Position numbers and translations under genes: made by a program. DNA of 64,000 nucleotides from MH13 sp042140245 (GTDB lineage: Bacteria > Pseudomonadota > Alphaproteobacteria > Rhizobiales > MH13): contig NZ_CP159483.1 of NCBI RefSeq assembly GCF_042140245.1, positions 1,426,001 through 1,490,000 on the forward strand, read 5' to 3'. The notes under the pieces were generated by a model. It saw nothing but the letters and a program-made list of their open reading frames with translations. It was not told the DNA's origin and made no database searches. Positions 34,880 through 43,759 of the stretch are shown one piece after another; position 1 is the stretch's first letter, and every line of letters starts with the position of its first letter.

Positions 34880-34963
34880 ACCCTCCCCCATCAAGGGGAG
34901 GGTGGTTTGGCAGGCTGTGTTGTTGTTCCCCTCCCCTTGATGGGGAGGGGTTAGGGGTGGGGT
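34880..34963. repeat. GC-rich intergenic palindromic repeat, copy 1
   Basis: Two hairpins (CCCTCCCC/GGGGAGGG arms, each with a TCAAG or TTGAT centre) separated by about 24 bases, followed by TTAGGGGTGGGG. The element sits directly after the tas stop. The same family recurs at the ispG end. Such elements are scattered between genes in many alphaproteobacteria. Confidence 0.85.
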
Positions 34964-34968
34964 GAGCC

Positions 34969-36015
34969 TTACGGGCAGGTGTTGGGCCGAGCTTTGTGTA
35001 GCTCGTTGATCGCTGAGTCCAGATCATCGTCCCACGGCATCTGCCAAGCGGCGATATCGTGTTTCAGCTGCTGCATGCTGGTCGCGCCGATAATGGACGA
35101 GGCAACGAACGGCTTGGATGTGGTGAAGCGTATGGCGGTCTGGGAATAGTCCAGTCCACGCGCATCACACAGCGCGAAATAGTCTTCTAGCGCGGCGTCC
35201 GCACCAGGGCCTTCATACCGTGACGCCCGACCAAACAGCGTTTTGCGTGCACCAGCAGGCTCCGCGCCACCGCGATACTTGCCGGTCAGAAAACCTTGGG
35301 CCAACGGCGAGTAAGCCAGCAGGCCGACGTCTTCGCGTATGCCCACTTCGGCCAAGGCTGTTTCGTAGGTTCGGTTGACGATGTTGTAGGCGTTCTGGAT
35401 TGAGGCAATGCGTGCTTTGCCGCTGGCCTCGGCTGTGTGCAGCCACTTCATGGTGCCCCAGGCGCTTTCGTTGGAAAGGCCGATGGCGCGTACCTTGCCG
35501 GATTTCACCAGTTCATCGAACGCGCCGAGCGTTTCTTCAATAGCGACCTCGGCCCCTTCTGTTGGTTCCCAGACGATGGGGTTGGTGCCAAAAATCGAGA
35601 AGGGACGGCCCGGCCAGTGCAACTGGTAAAGGTCGATATAGTCGGTTTGCAGCCGTTTCAGAGAGCCCTCGACGGCTTCCATGATGGAGGCGCGGGTTGG
35701 CAAGTCAGGCTTACCATGCTCGCGGAAATAGGTGGCCGACGTGGCGCCCACAGCTTTGCTGGCCAAAATCACCTTGTCGCGGTTTTTGCGTTCAGCGAAC
35801 CAACTGCCGATGATTGTTTCGGTGGAGCCTTGGGTCTCCGCTTTGGGCGGAATGGAGTAGAGCTCGGCGGTGTCAAAGAAGTTGATGCCCTGGTCCAGGG
35901 CATAATCCATTTGCTCATGGCCTTCAGCTTCGGTGTTCTGTTGGCCCCAGGTCATGGTGCCAAGGCAGATCACCGACACATCCATGCCGGTGCGTCCCAG
36001 TGGGCGCTTTTCCAT
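34969..36015 (-). CDS. tas: Aldo/keto reductase of the Tas type
   Basis: The 348 residues match the NADP(H)-dependent aldo/keto reductase Tas: LGTMTWGQQNTEAEGHEQMD at the start, FFDTAELYSIPP with the catalytic Asp and Tyr, and IGLSNESAWG. E. coli Tas suppresses a tyrosine auxotroph, but its natural substrate is not settled. Length equals the E. coli protein. The repeat element begins directly after the stop, and the divergent-side neighbour is tesA on the same strand 38 bp upstream. Confidence 0.92.
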   Translation of the reverse strand: MEKRPLGRTGMDVSVICLGTMTWGQQNTEAEGHEQMDYALDQGINFFDTAELYSIPPKAETQGSTETIIGSWFAERKNRDKVILASKAVGATSATYFREHGKPDLPTRASIMEAVEGSLKRLQTDYIDLYQLHWPGRPFSIFGTNPIVWEPTEGAEVAIEETLGAFDELVKSGKVRAIGLSNESAWGTMKWLHTAEASGKARIASIQNAYNIVNRTYETALAEVGIREDVGLLAYSPLAQGFLTGKYRGGAEPAGARKTLFGRASRYEGPGADAALEDYFALCDARGLDYSQTAIRFTTSKPFVASSIIGATSMQQLKHDIAAWQMPWDDDLDSAINELHKARPNTCP

Positions 36016-36053
36016 GGGTCGTTCCTTTAAGGTGTTTGATAGAGCGGGAAGCG

Positions 36054-36752
36054 TCAGCCTTGGTCGGCCACGCGAGAAAGAAGATCTTCAACGTAAGGCA
36101 TGATCCGCTCCACGATCAAGGCAATGCCTTCGGCGGTTGGATGAATGCCATCAGAAAGGTTGAGTTCTGGTACCGATGCCACGCCATCAAGGAAAAAAGG
36201 ATAAAGGACGCTGTCATAGGTTTCAGCAAGATCGGCATAGATCGGATTGAATGCCTCGCCATAGGCTTCGCCCATGTTGGGTGGGGCAATCATACCGGCC
36301 AGAAGTACCGGCAAGCCACGGTCCGACAGGTTGCTCATAATGCCATCGAGCGATGCACGTGTGACGCTTGGATCAATGCCACGCAGGGCGTCATTGGCAC
36401 CAAGCTCAACAATCACTGCGTCGGTGGCTGGGTCCATGGACCAATCGAGCCGCGCCAGCCCGCCGGAACTTGTGTCCCCGGACACACCGGCATCCAGCAC
36501 GCGCACATCATAGCCGCGTTCAATCAAAGCGGCTTCCAACTGGGCGGGAAACCCTTCGCCAGGCGCCAGGCCGTACCCAGCTGTCAAGCTGTCGCCCATC
36601 GCCATGATGGTGATGGATTCGGCGCGTGCTTGTGTGGCATGAACGCTCAGCAGGGCAAGAATGGCCAGGGCCACCAGGCCTGATAGAAGCGGATGAAGCG
36701 TTTTTCTGACCGAGATCGCTTCGGTCAGATTTTTGTGACTGTCTTGGCGCAT
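36054..36752 (-). CDS. tesA: Periplasmic GDSL esterase/lysophospholipase (TesA type)
   Basis: The 232-residue exported hydrolase has a signal peptide (hydrophobic stretch about 22-40, cleavage near ARA-ES), the GDSLTAGYGL block with the nucleophile serine, GANDALRG (block III) and SDGIHPTAEG with the catalytic Asp and His. TesA acts as thioesterase, arylesterase and lysophospholipase in vitro. It is divergent from the ABC genes ybbA-ybbP, exactly as in E. coli, with about 70 bp between, so the pair is likely functionally linked. Confidence 0.93.
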   Translation of the reverse strand: MRQDSHKNLTEAISVRKTLHPLLSGLVALAILALLSVHATQARAESITIMAMGDSLTAGYGLAPGEGFPAQLEAALIERGYDVRVLDAGVSGDTSSGGLARLDWSMDPATDAVIVELGANDALRGIDPSVTRASLDGIMSNLSDRGLPVLLAGMIAPPNMGEAYGEAFNPIYADLAETYDSVLYPFFLDGVASVPELNLSDGIHPTAEGIALIVERIMPYVEDLLSRVADQG

Positions 36753-36825
36753 CGCGTTGGCGTTCCTATTTGATCGGGCAACCCATGCGCCACGTAGGAC
36801 GCTTGACCCTTCTTTTCCAGTTCGA

Positions 36826-37557
36826 ATGGACAGCTTCGTGCCCGATTCCTCGCAACCCTCCGTTATTTCTCTTGATGATGTTCACCTTTCTCTTGGTACC
36901 GGCGCTGCGCGCGTCGACATTTTGAAAGGCGCCTCGCTTGATGTCGCTCGCGGCACATCAGTTGGTCTGGTCGGACCATCTGGCTCGGGTAAATCAACCC
37001 TTTTGATGGTGTTGGCCGGACTTGAGCGCCCGACCTCAGGGACGGTGCGGGTTGGCGATGCAGTGCTGACCGATTTGTCAGAAGACAAGCTGGCGGCTTT
37101 TCGTGGGCGCGAGATTGGGATTGTGTTCCAGTCGTTTCACCTGATCCCAACCATGACTGCCTTGGAAAATGTTGCAGTCCCCCTGGAACTGGCCGACCAT
37201 GATGATCCGTTTGGAACGGCCAAAACCGAACTGGAGTCGGTAGGGCTTGGTGAGCGGACCGCGCACTACCCGACGCAACTTTCCGGCGGCGAGCAGCAGC
37301 GCGTGGCAGTGGCCCGCGCCCTGGCACCTAAACCAGCCATTCTGGTGGCTGATGAGCCGACGGGCAATTTGGATGGTCCGACAGGTAAGCAAATCGCTGA
37401 CCTTCTCTTTGAGGCACCTGCCAAGCGTGGCACGACGCTGGTGCTTGTGACCCACGATCTTGCTCTGGCTCAGCGATGTGATCGGCAGGTGCACTTGGAA
37501 GGCGGCTGCGTTGTTGAAGACACGCAGGAAAAGGCGCTGTCTGAGGCGGCGGAATAA
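36826..37557 (+). CDS. ybbA: ABC transporter ATP-binding protein (YbbA/LolD-like)
   Basis: The 243-residue ATPase has Walker A GPSGSGKST, Q-loop FQSFHLIP, signature LSGGEQQRVAVARAL and Walker B LVADEPTGNLD, with the D-loop and H-loop intact. It belongs to the MacB/LolD group that works with FtsX-type permeases. The ATG is preferred to an upstream in-frame TTG, although no strong ribosome-binding site is seen. Its stop abuts the start of the permease gene, and tesA is divergent. Confidence 0.92.
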   Translation: MDSFVPDSSQPSVISLDDVHLSLGTGAARVDILKGASLDVARGTSVGLVGPSGSGKSTLLMVLAGLERPTSGTVRVGDAVLTDLSEDKLAAFRGREIGIVFQSFHLIPTMTALENVAVPLELADHDDPFGTAKTELESVGLGERTAHYPTQLSGGEQQRVAVARALAPKPAILVADEPTGNLDGPTGKQIADLLFEAPAKRGTTLVLVTHDLALAQRCDRQVHLEGGCVVEDTQEKALSEAAE

Positions 37558-40164
37558 ATGGCCGATATCAGCGCTACAGGCGCCCACAGCACCGTCCGAC
37601 AGCCGTCCAGCCTTGCCCTCAGCTTTGCCTACGCCATGCGCGAATTGCGCGGTGGCTTGCGTGGGTTTGCGATTTTTCTCGCCTGTATCGCCCTTGGCGT
37701 GGCGTCCATTGCGGGTGTCAACGCGCTGGCGCAGTCTATGGCCGGTGGGCTGGCCAATGAGGGGCGCACCATTCTGGGCGGCGATGTGCAACTGGAGCTG
37801 ATCCAGCGCGAGGTAACGCCGGAGGAAAGGGCGTTTCTTAACGCGCAGGGCGCAGAGATGATGACCATTGCCGATCTGCGCGGCATGGCCCGCACGGCTG
37901 ATGAACAAAGCCAGACGATTGTTGAGATCAAAGCGGTCGATGATCTCTATCCCATGGTGTCTGAGCTTATTTATGTGGATGGCGATGGCATCAAATCCGC
38001 TGCCGTTCACCTCGCCTTGCAAGAAGACGATGGCACATTCGGTCTGCTCGCTGAGGGCACACTGGCCGCTCGGTTAGGTGTTGAGATCGGCGAAACGATC
38101 CGTTTGGGCGAGCATGCCTTTCAGCTTCGTGGCATCATTGAGCGCGAGCCTGACCGTTTATCGTCTGGTTTCGGTTTTGGACCGCGAGCGATGATTTCCG
38201 CCGACGGATTGGTCGCTAGTGAGCTGGTCCAGCCCGGCAGTCTGGTGGAATGGGAGTACACACTCGCTTTCGCCGAACCGCTGGATCAAGCTGGTTTGGA
38301 TGCTTTTGAAGCCTCTGCCAATGATGCGCATCCAGATGCTGGTTGGCGCATACGTGACCGCACGGAAGCGAGCCCGCGGCTTACCGGTGCGATCAACCAG
38401 TTCGCTCAGTTTTTGACACTGGTGGGTCTCACAGCTCTTGTGGTTGGCGGTGTCGGCGTTGCCAACGCTGTGCGGGCCTTTGTTGAAGCCAAGCGCAAGG
38501 TGATTGCCACATTCAAATCACTGGGCGCAGCGGGGCCGTTCGTGTTCCGCGTGCAGTTTTTTCAGGTCATGGCGATTGCGGTCTTCGGCATTGTCATCGG
38601 GCTTGTGGTTGGCGCCTTGGTGCCGTGGGCAGTGCAGCTTTTGTTTGGTGATTTTTTGCCAGTGCCGCTCGACACACGCCTTTACCCCGACGCTTTGGGG
38701 CTGGCAGCCCTCTATGGTGTTCTCGTGGCTTTGGCTTTTGCGCTTTGGCCCTTGGGGACGGTGCGTGATGTGCCGGCAACGGCGCTGTTTCGCGACATTG
38801 GCGGCAATTCAAGACGCTTCCCGCGTTGGATTTATTTGGTAGGTGCTGCCGCTGCGATGATCGGCCTTGGGGTCGTCGCGTTCCTTGTTTCCGATAGCCG
38901 GTTCATCGCGGCGATCTATTTAGCCGCAGCGGGTGCAAGCTTCGTCATCTTGCGGCTTGTTGGATGGGCGGTGATGGCGATTGCCAAGCGTAGCCCGCGA
39001 CCCAAATCAACAGCGGCCAAGCTCGCCTTGGACAACATTCACCGCCCCGGTGCGCTGACCCCGTCCGTGATTTTGTCGCTGGGGCTTGGCCTTACTCTGC
39101 TTGTGGCTTTGGCGCTGATCGATGCCAACTTGCGACGCCAACTGACCGACTCCATTCCAGATGTCGCGCCAAGCTTCTTTTTCTTGGACATTCAGAACAG
39201 TCAGATTGACGGTTTCAAAGACCTGATCGCCGAAGAAGCGCCGACGGCGACGTTGGAAAGCGTGCCGATGCTGCGCGGTCGGCTGATCTCTTTGCAAGGC
39301 ATTCCCGCTGGAGAGTTCGAAGCTCCGCCAGAAGCAGCCTGGGTGCTGCAAGGCGATCGCGGCATCACTTATGAAGCTGAAGCGCCGGAGGGCACCGAGC
39401 TGACCGAGGGCGAGTGGTGGCCTGCTGACTATGCTGGCGAGCCACTGGTTTCGTTCATCGATGAGGAAGGCAAGCAACTGGGCCTTGAGCTTGGCGACTT
39501 GCTCACCGTCAATGTGCTTGGCCGCGAGATTACCGCCCGCATTGCCAACTTCCGCGCGGTTGAATGGCAATCGCTGGAAATCAACTTCGCTATGGTTTTC
39601 TCGCCCAATGCCTTGGCGGGCGCGCCGCACGCGCATTTGGCCACCGTGACCTATGAAAGCGAGGCCGATGATGCGACCGAACTGGCCTTGCTGCGCACTG
39701 TCACGGCGGCGTTCCCGGGCATCACATCGGTGCGCATCTCAGATGCTTTGGATGAGGTGAACGCCCTGGTGGAAGACTTGGCGCTCGCGGTGCGTGGCGC
39801 GGCTTCCGTCACCCTGATTGCATCCACCCTGGTACTGGCTGGTGCCCTGGCCGCTGGTCATCGGCATCGGCTTTACGATGCGGTGATCCTCAAAACGCTT
39901 GGCGCCACACGTGGGCGTATCCTTGGTGCGTTTCTGCTCGAATACGCTTTGCTGGGTCTGGCCGCTGCGATCTTCGGTTTGGCGGCTGGCAGTTTCGCGG
40001 CCTTTGCCGTGCTGGAATATGTGATGACCGCTGGCTTCACCTTCCTGCCCTCGGTGGCCTTTGGTGCGGTGGGGATCGCTCTGCTTCTCACCGTCGGTCT
40101 GGGGCTGATCGGCACATGGCAGATTCTTGGCCAGAAGCCTGCGCCGGTGCTGCGGAACTTGTGA
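37558..40164 (+). CDS. ybbP: ABC permease with FtsX domains (YbbP)
   Basis: The 868-residue permease has two FtsX-like units: an N-terminal helix near 25-45, a periplasmic domain, three helices near 280-400, further helices near 420-480, a second periplasmic domain (about 520-735) and three C-terminal helices. The architecture equals E. coli YbbP. With YbbA and TesA it probably moves or releases a lipid-like substrate at the outer face of the inner membrane; this is inference. Start and preceding stop are directly adjacent, giving tight coupling. Confidence 0.92.
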   Translation: MADISATGAHSTVRQPSSLALSFAYAMRELRGGLRGFAIFLACIALGVASIAGVNALAQSMAGGLANEGRTILGGDVQLELIQREVTPEERAFLNAQGAEMMTIADLRGMARTADEQSQTIVEIKAVDDLYPMVSELIYVDGDGIKSAAVHLALQEDDGTFGLLAEGTLAARLGVEIGETIRLGEHAFQLRGIIEREPDRLSSGFGFGPRAMISADGLVASELVQPGSLVEWEYTLAFAEPLDQAGLDAFEASANDAHPDAGWRIRDRTEASPRLTGAINQFAQFLTLVGLTALVVGGVGVANAVRAFVEAKRKVIATFKSLGAAGPFVFRVQFFQVMAIAVFGIVIGLVVGALVPWAVQLLFGDFLPVPLDTRLYPDALGLAALYGVLVALAFALWPLGTVRDVPATALFRDIGGNSRRFPRWIYLVGAAAAMIGLGVVAFLVSDSRFIAAIYLAAAGASFVILRLVGWAVMAIAKRSPRPKSTAAKLALDNIHRPGALTPSVILSLGLGLTLLVALALIDANLRRQLTDSIPDVAPSFFFLDIQNSQIDGFKDLIAEEAPTATLESVPMLRGRLISLQGIPAGEFEAPPEAAWVLQGDRGITYEAEAPEGTELTEGEWWPADYAGEPLVSFIDEEGKQLGLELGDLLTVNVLGREITARIANFRAVEWQSLEINFAMVFSPNALAGAPHAHLATVTYESEADDATELALLRTVTAAFPGITSVRISDALDEVNALVEDLALAVRGAASVTLIASTLVLAGALAAGHRHRLYDAVILKTLGATRGRILGAFLLEYALLGLAAAIFGLAAGSFAAFAVLEYVMTAGFTFLPSVAFGAVGIALLLTVGLGLIGTWQILGQKPAPVLRNL

Positions 40165-40348
40165 CGCTTGGTCAAAAGGGCATGAGTAACAATTAGCTTT
40201 CTCTTGAGGATCATCGAAATCCGGTTCGATTGCTCTTGAGATTGTTGCCATTCATATCCATATTCACGATCAATACCTGAGTTTTGTGGGCAAACATGGC
40301 GTTTGGCCCACTTTTTGGCCGTTTACGACCATTTGGAGAGTGAAAACG

Positions 40349-41104
40349 ATGAACAACCCGCTTCGCGACGGTTACGCCCAACAGGGCGCACACACAGCCG
40401 CAGGCATTGATGAGGGCCTTCGCGCTTATATGCTGAGGGTCTACAACTACATGGCCATTGGCCTTGCCATCACCGGTATCGCGGCGATGGGCATGTTCCA
40501 ACTGGCTGTGGTGCAAGATGCATCCGGATCTGTGATTGGGCTGACCAGCATTGGTGAAGCCATTTACACCTCGCCTCTGCGCTGGGTGATCATGCTTGCC
40601 CCGCTTGGCGCTGTGTTCTTCCTAAGCTTCCGCATCTCAAAGATGAGCGTGCCCGCCGCACAGTTCACCTTCTGGGCGTTTGCTGCCGTGATGGGCGTGT
40701 CCCTGTCCTCGATCTTCCTGGTTTACACCGCTGAATCGATCACACGCGTGTTCTTCATCACCTCAGCTGCCTTCGGTGCGTTGAGCTTGTGGGGCTACAC
40801 CACCAAGCGTGACATTTCCGGTTGGGGTTCGTTCCTGTTCATGGGCTTGATCGGTGTGATCATTGCCTCGATCGTGAACATCTTCCTCGGTTCGTCTGCT
40901 CTGCAGTTCGCTATCTCAGTGATCGGTGTTCTGGTGTTCGCTGGCCTTACCGCCTACGACACGCAGCGCATCAAGACGATGTACTATGAGGGTGACAGCG
41001 CTGATGCGGCTGGTCGCAAAGCGATCATGGGTGCGCTCAGCCTTTACCTCAACTTCATCAACATGTTCATCATGTTGCTGCAGTTGTTCGGCCAGCGCGA
41101 ATAG
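40349..41104 (+). CDS. Bax inhibitor-1/YccA-family membrane protein
   Basis: The 251 residues contain seven hydrophobic segments and match the BI-1/YccA family: a cytoplasmic N-terminus (GIDEGLRAYMLRVYNYMAIG), central GYTTKRDISGWGSFLFMGLIG, and AYDTQRIKTMYYE with the conserved aspartate. Bacterial relatives are calcium-leak or proteolysis modulators (YccA binds FtsH). A GGAG lies before the ATG; the earlier in-frame GTG is rejected. The last 28 bp are duplicated 93 bp downstream. Confidence 0.93.
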   Translation: MNNPLRDGYAQQGAHTAAGIDEGLRAYMLRVYNYMAIGLAITGIAAMGMFQLAVVQDASGSVIGLTSIGEAIYTSPLRWVIMLAPLGAVFFLSFRISKMSVPAAQFTFWAFAAVMGVSLSSIFLVYTAESITRVFFITSAAFGALSLWGYTTKRDISGWGSFLFMGLIGVIIASIVNIFLGSSALQFAISVIGVLVFAGLTAYDTQRIKTMYYEGDSADAAGRKAIMGALSLYLNFINMFIMLLQLFGQRE

Positions 41105-41202
41105 CGGTCGTTTCGAAGGAACGGAGCAAAAAGATAGGTTCTGTTTTTTGCTCTGGGCCTGCGACCCAACCGCGAGCTGTTCGGCTAGCGCGAATAGCGG
41201 TC
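41082..41202. repeat. Duplicated 28-bp gene tail flanking hairpins
   Basis: The end of the BI-1 gene (last codons plus stop and GCGGTC) recurs 93 bp downstream with two mismatches in 28 bases. Between the copies lie a GAGCAAAAA/TTTTTGCTC hairpin (arms at 41124 and 41145) and an inverted copy of the 14-kb hairpin repeat. No gene is in this stretch. Confidence 0.8.
41150..41173 (-). repeat. Single copy of the GCGGTYGGGCC hairpin repeat
   Basis: On the minus strand the sequence is GCGGTTGGGTCGCAGGCCCAGAGC, the same unit as the array near 14.6 kb, 26 kb away. One arm has a T in place of C (GGGTC/GGCCC), allowing a G-T pair. Confidence 0.8.
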
Positions 41203-41231
41203 TGAAACGAGGCTGTCACAAAAGCTTCACA

Positions 41232-41260
41232 AGCCCCGGTGTACGCACCGGGGCTTTTTT
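41232..41260 (+). terminator. Strong intrinsic terminator just before aqpS
   Basis: AGCCCCGGTG and CACCGGGGCT with a four-base loop and six Ts. It ends only about 22 bp before the aqpS start, so it is either the end of the BI-1 transcript or an attenuator in the aqpS leader. Confidence 0.92.
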
Positions 41261-41281
41261 GTTTGCGCTGTGCCTTTGCCC

Positions 41282-41995
41282 ATGTCGTTTTCGCTTCAAC
41301 AACGTCTTGCCGCTGAGTTTATCGGAACGGCTTTTCTGCTCGCCACTGTCGTTGGGTCGGGCATCATGGCTGAGCGGTTGGCTGGTGGGAATGTTGCCAT
41401 TGCGCTGCTTGGCAACACCATTCCTACTGGCGCGATCCTTGTGGTGCTCATCACCATGTTGGGGCCGATCTCTGGTGCGCATTTCAATCCGGTTGTGACG
41501 CTTGTTTTTGCTTGCCAGAAGAAAATCGCTGATCGTGAAAGCTGGGCCTATGTGGCCGTCCAGATCATCGGCGGTATCGTTGGTGTCTGGGCCGCGCATC
41601 TGATGTTCGATGAGGCGGTGTTTCAGCTTTCAGACAAAGCGCGTTCGGGACCGTCACAATGGTTCGCAGAAGCGGTTGCGACCTTTGGATTGATCTTCAC
41701 CATTCTTGGCACGCTGAAGGTCCGTGAGAGTGCAGTGGCAATGGCTGTTGGGCTCTACATCACGGCGGCTTATTGGTTCACCGCGTCCACATCGTTCGCC
41801 AATCCAGCGGTGACGATTGCGCGTTCGCTATCGGATACTTTCGCTGGCATCCGTTTGGCTGACATGCCGTGGTTCTTGCTGGCGCAATATGCTGGTGGTT
41901 TCCTGGCTTTGCTCGTCTGCGCGTGGCTGCTTGATTTGCCATTGGGCAGCAAAGCGCTGGAACGGCGGCCTGAAACAGAGGCTGACAATGACTGA
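41282..41995 (+). CDS. aqpS: AqpS-like aquaporin/aquaglyceroporin
   Basis: The 237-residue MIP-family channel has six helices and two half-helix loops. The first loop reads SGAHFNPVV (NPV instead of NPA); the second is FANPAVT (normal). Its position directly before arsH recalls the Sinorhizobium meliloti ars operon, arsR-aqpS-arsC-arsH, where AqpS replaces the ArsB pump and conducts arsenicals. No strong ribosome-binding site is seen at the ATG; a GTG four codons upstream is possible. The stop overlaps the arsH start (ATGACTGA). Confidence 0.85.
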   Translation: MSFSLQQRLAAEFIGTAFLLATVVGSGIMAERLAGGNVAIALLGNTIPTGAILVVLITMLGPISGAHFNPVVTLVFACQKKIADRESWAYVAVQIIGGIVGVWAAHLMFDEAVFQLSDKARSGPSQWFAEAVATFGLIFTILGTLKVRESAVAMAVGLYITAAYWFTASTSFANPAVTIARSLSDTFAGIRLADMPWFLLAQYAGGFLALLVCAWLLDLPLGSKALERRPETEADND

Positions 41996-42710
41996 TCTGC
42001 CAAACCTTGCGCATGACGAACTGCACCCCATTGATGGCGCACTGTTGGGCGATACGCTAACTCATAGGCCACGCGTGATGATGCTCTATGGCAGCTTGCG
42101 TGAGCGATCCTATTCCAAGCTTTTCACGCTGGAAGCCAAGCGCGTGTTGGAAAAGCTTGGTGCTGAGGTGCGGGTCTTTGACCCGGCCGGTTTGCCACTG
42201 GTGGATGATGAGCAGGGTCATGACCCATCGAGCGATCATCCCAAAGTGCAGGAATTGCGTGACCTTTCTTTATGGTCAGAGGCGCATGTCTGGTGTTCGC
42301 CGGAGCGACATGGCGCCATGACTGGCATCATGAAAACGCAGATTGACTGGCTGCCTTTGGCACCCATTGGCGGTGTGCGGCCAACGCAAGGGCGTACCCT
42401 TGCGCTGATGCAGGTTTGCGGCGGATCTCAGAGTTTCAACACTGTCAATCAGCTACGGATTTTGGGTCGGTGGATGCGGATGATCACCATTCCCAATCAG
42501 TCTTCTGTGCCCAAAGCTTTCACCGAGTTTGAGGATGATGGCCGGATGAAACCGTCGCCCTACTACAACCGGATGGTTGATGTGATGGAAGAGCTGATGA
42601 AGTTTACGCACCTCACGCGAGGGCGGGCGACCTATCTGGTGGACCGGTATTCAGAACGCGTGGAGACCCGTGAAGAACTCTCCAAGCGTGTGAACATTCG
42701 CTCGATCTAG
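41988..42710 (+). CDS. arsH: ArsH, NADPH-dependent FMN reductase of arsenic resistance
   Basis: The 240-residue flavoprotein matches ArsH: RVMMLYGSLRERSYSKLFTLEAKR with the phosphate-binding GSLRERSYS, then WCSPERHGAMTGIMKTQIDW. ArsH oxidises trivalent organoarsenicals such as methylarsenite to the less toxic pentavalent form. GAGG lies seven bases before the ATG, which overlaps the aqpS stop. ArsH plus AqpS would suffice to oxidise and release methylarsenate; no arsR, arsC or arsM is nearby. Confidence 0.95.
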   Translation: MTDLPNLAHDELHPIDGALLGDTLTHRPRVMMLYGSLRERSYSKLFTLEAKRVLEKLGAEVRVFDPAGLPLVDDEQGHDPSSDHPKVQELRDLSLWSEAHVWCSPERHGAMTGIMKTQIDWLPLAPIGGVRPTQGRTLALMQVCGGSQSFNTVNQLRILGRWMRMITIPNQSSVPKAFTEFEDDGRMKPSPYYNRMVDVMEELMKFTHLTRGRATYLVDRYSERVETREELSKRVNIRSI

Positions 42711-42725
42711 CGGATCTGAGCCGCT

Positions 42726-43634
42726 CTATTTGCGGATCGTCAGCGCGCCTGCCAGGACGATCAGCGCCAGTCCTACCAAGGTGAGAAGATCGGGTCGTTC
42801 GGCGAAGAACAGAATGCCCCAAAGCACCGCAAAGCCGACATAAGCAAATTCGAACGTGCCGATAATGGCGGTTGGAGCCTTCTGGTACGCAACGGCTGTT
42901 CCAACCGAGGCGATGAGGATCGACAGGGCGAGGAGCCCCATCAATTGCCACTCAGCCGATGTCATGGTGTGCCACGTGCTGGTGAGAAAGCTATCACTTG
43001 TTAGGCCCGGTGCCATTGAAAGCACGACGACACCAACAAGCCCGGTGGCGATGAATGCCACGTGCAAGCTGAACACCATGGCGAGTGGATGCTCGTCCTG
43101 ACAGCGCAGCCGTGTGAGCACCATCGCCCCTGCGAAGAGCATGGCCGCCACGATTGGCAAGAGGGCATAGGGTGAGAACGCTTCGCTGCCGGGCCGCAGC
43201 ACCAGGGCCACCCCGACAAAGCCGAGCAAAGCGGCAAAGCCTTGGAGTGGAGTCACTCTATCGTGTGCCCACAGCGCGGAAAACGCGACGATGAAAAGTG
43301 GGAGTGTGTAAAGGGCAGCGGCAGCCGCTGATAGTGGCAGATAGGGTAGCGCTGTGTAGTAGGCAATCCAAACCATCACCAGAAGGGTCGCGCGTAGCCC
43401 TACCCAAAGCACCGAGCGTGGGACCAGGCTGGCGGGCAGTCCGAACACTAGCCCAGCTCCCAGCAACACTGGCATGACGATGACCGAGCGCACCACGAAC
43501 AGTTGCCACATGCCCACCGTGGAATCGGTGCCCATGCCTTTGATCAGCGCATCGCCAGCCGACATCGCAAAGACGGTGAACAAGATCGTCGCGATGGCGA
43601 GCGGTCGATTGTCGTTGGCTGGTGAAGAGGACAT
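42726..43634 (-). CDS. DMT-superfamily (EamA) transporter
   Basis: The 302-residue protein has about ten transmembrane helices in two EamA repeats, ending with GLALIVLAGALTIRK, the usual closing helix. EamA proteins export amino acids, nucleosides or other metabolites; the substrate here is unknown. The ATG chosen precedes MSSSPANDNRPLAIATIL; an earlier in-frame start would add 54 residues overlapping the divergent AraC-type gene. That neighbour, starting 125 bp away, may regulate it. Confidence 0.9.
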   Translation of the reverse strand: MSSSPANDNRPLAIATILFTVFAMSAGDALIKGMGTDSTVGMWQLFVVRSVIVMPVLLGAGLVFGLPASLVPRSVLWVGLRATLLVMVWIAYYTALPYLPLSAAAAALYTLPLFIVAFSALWAHDRVTPLQGFAALLGFVGVALVLRPGSEAFSPYALLPIVAAMLFAGAMVLTRLRCQDEHPLAMVFSLHVAFIATGLVGVVVLSMAPGLTSDSFLTSTWHTMTSAEWQLMGLLALSILIASVGTAVAYQKAPTAIIGTFEFAYVGFAVLWGILFFAERPDLLTLVGLALIVLAGALTIRK

Positions 43635-43759
43635 GGCCCTAGCTATGTATCTCTGGGCGATGTCGGCAAGGCCGGTTTGGCGTGATTGGGTTCGTTCATG
43701 GTGGAACGTGATGTTGACCTCGGCCTTGAAGTCGCAGCCTTTGATGTCATGTTTGAGCG

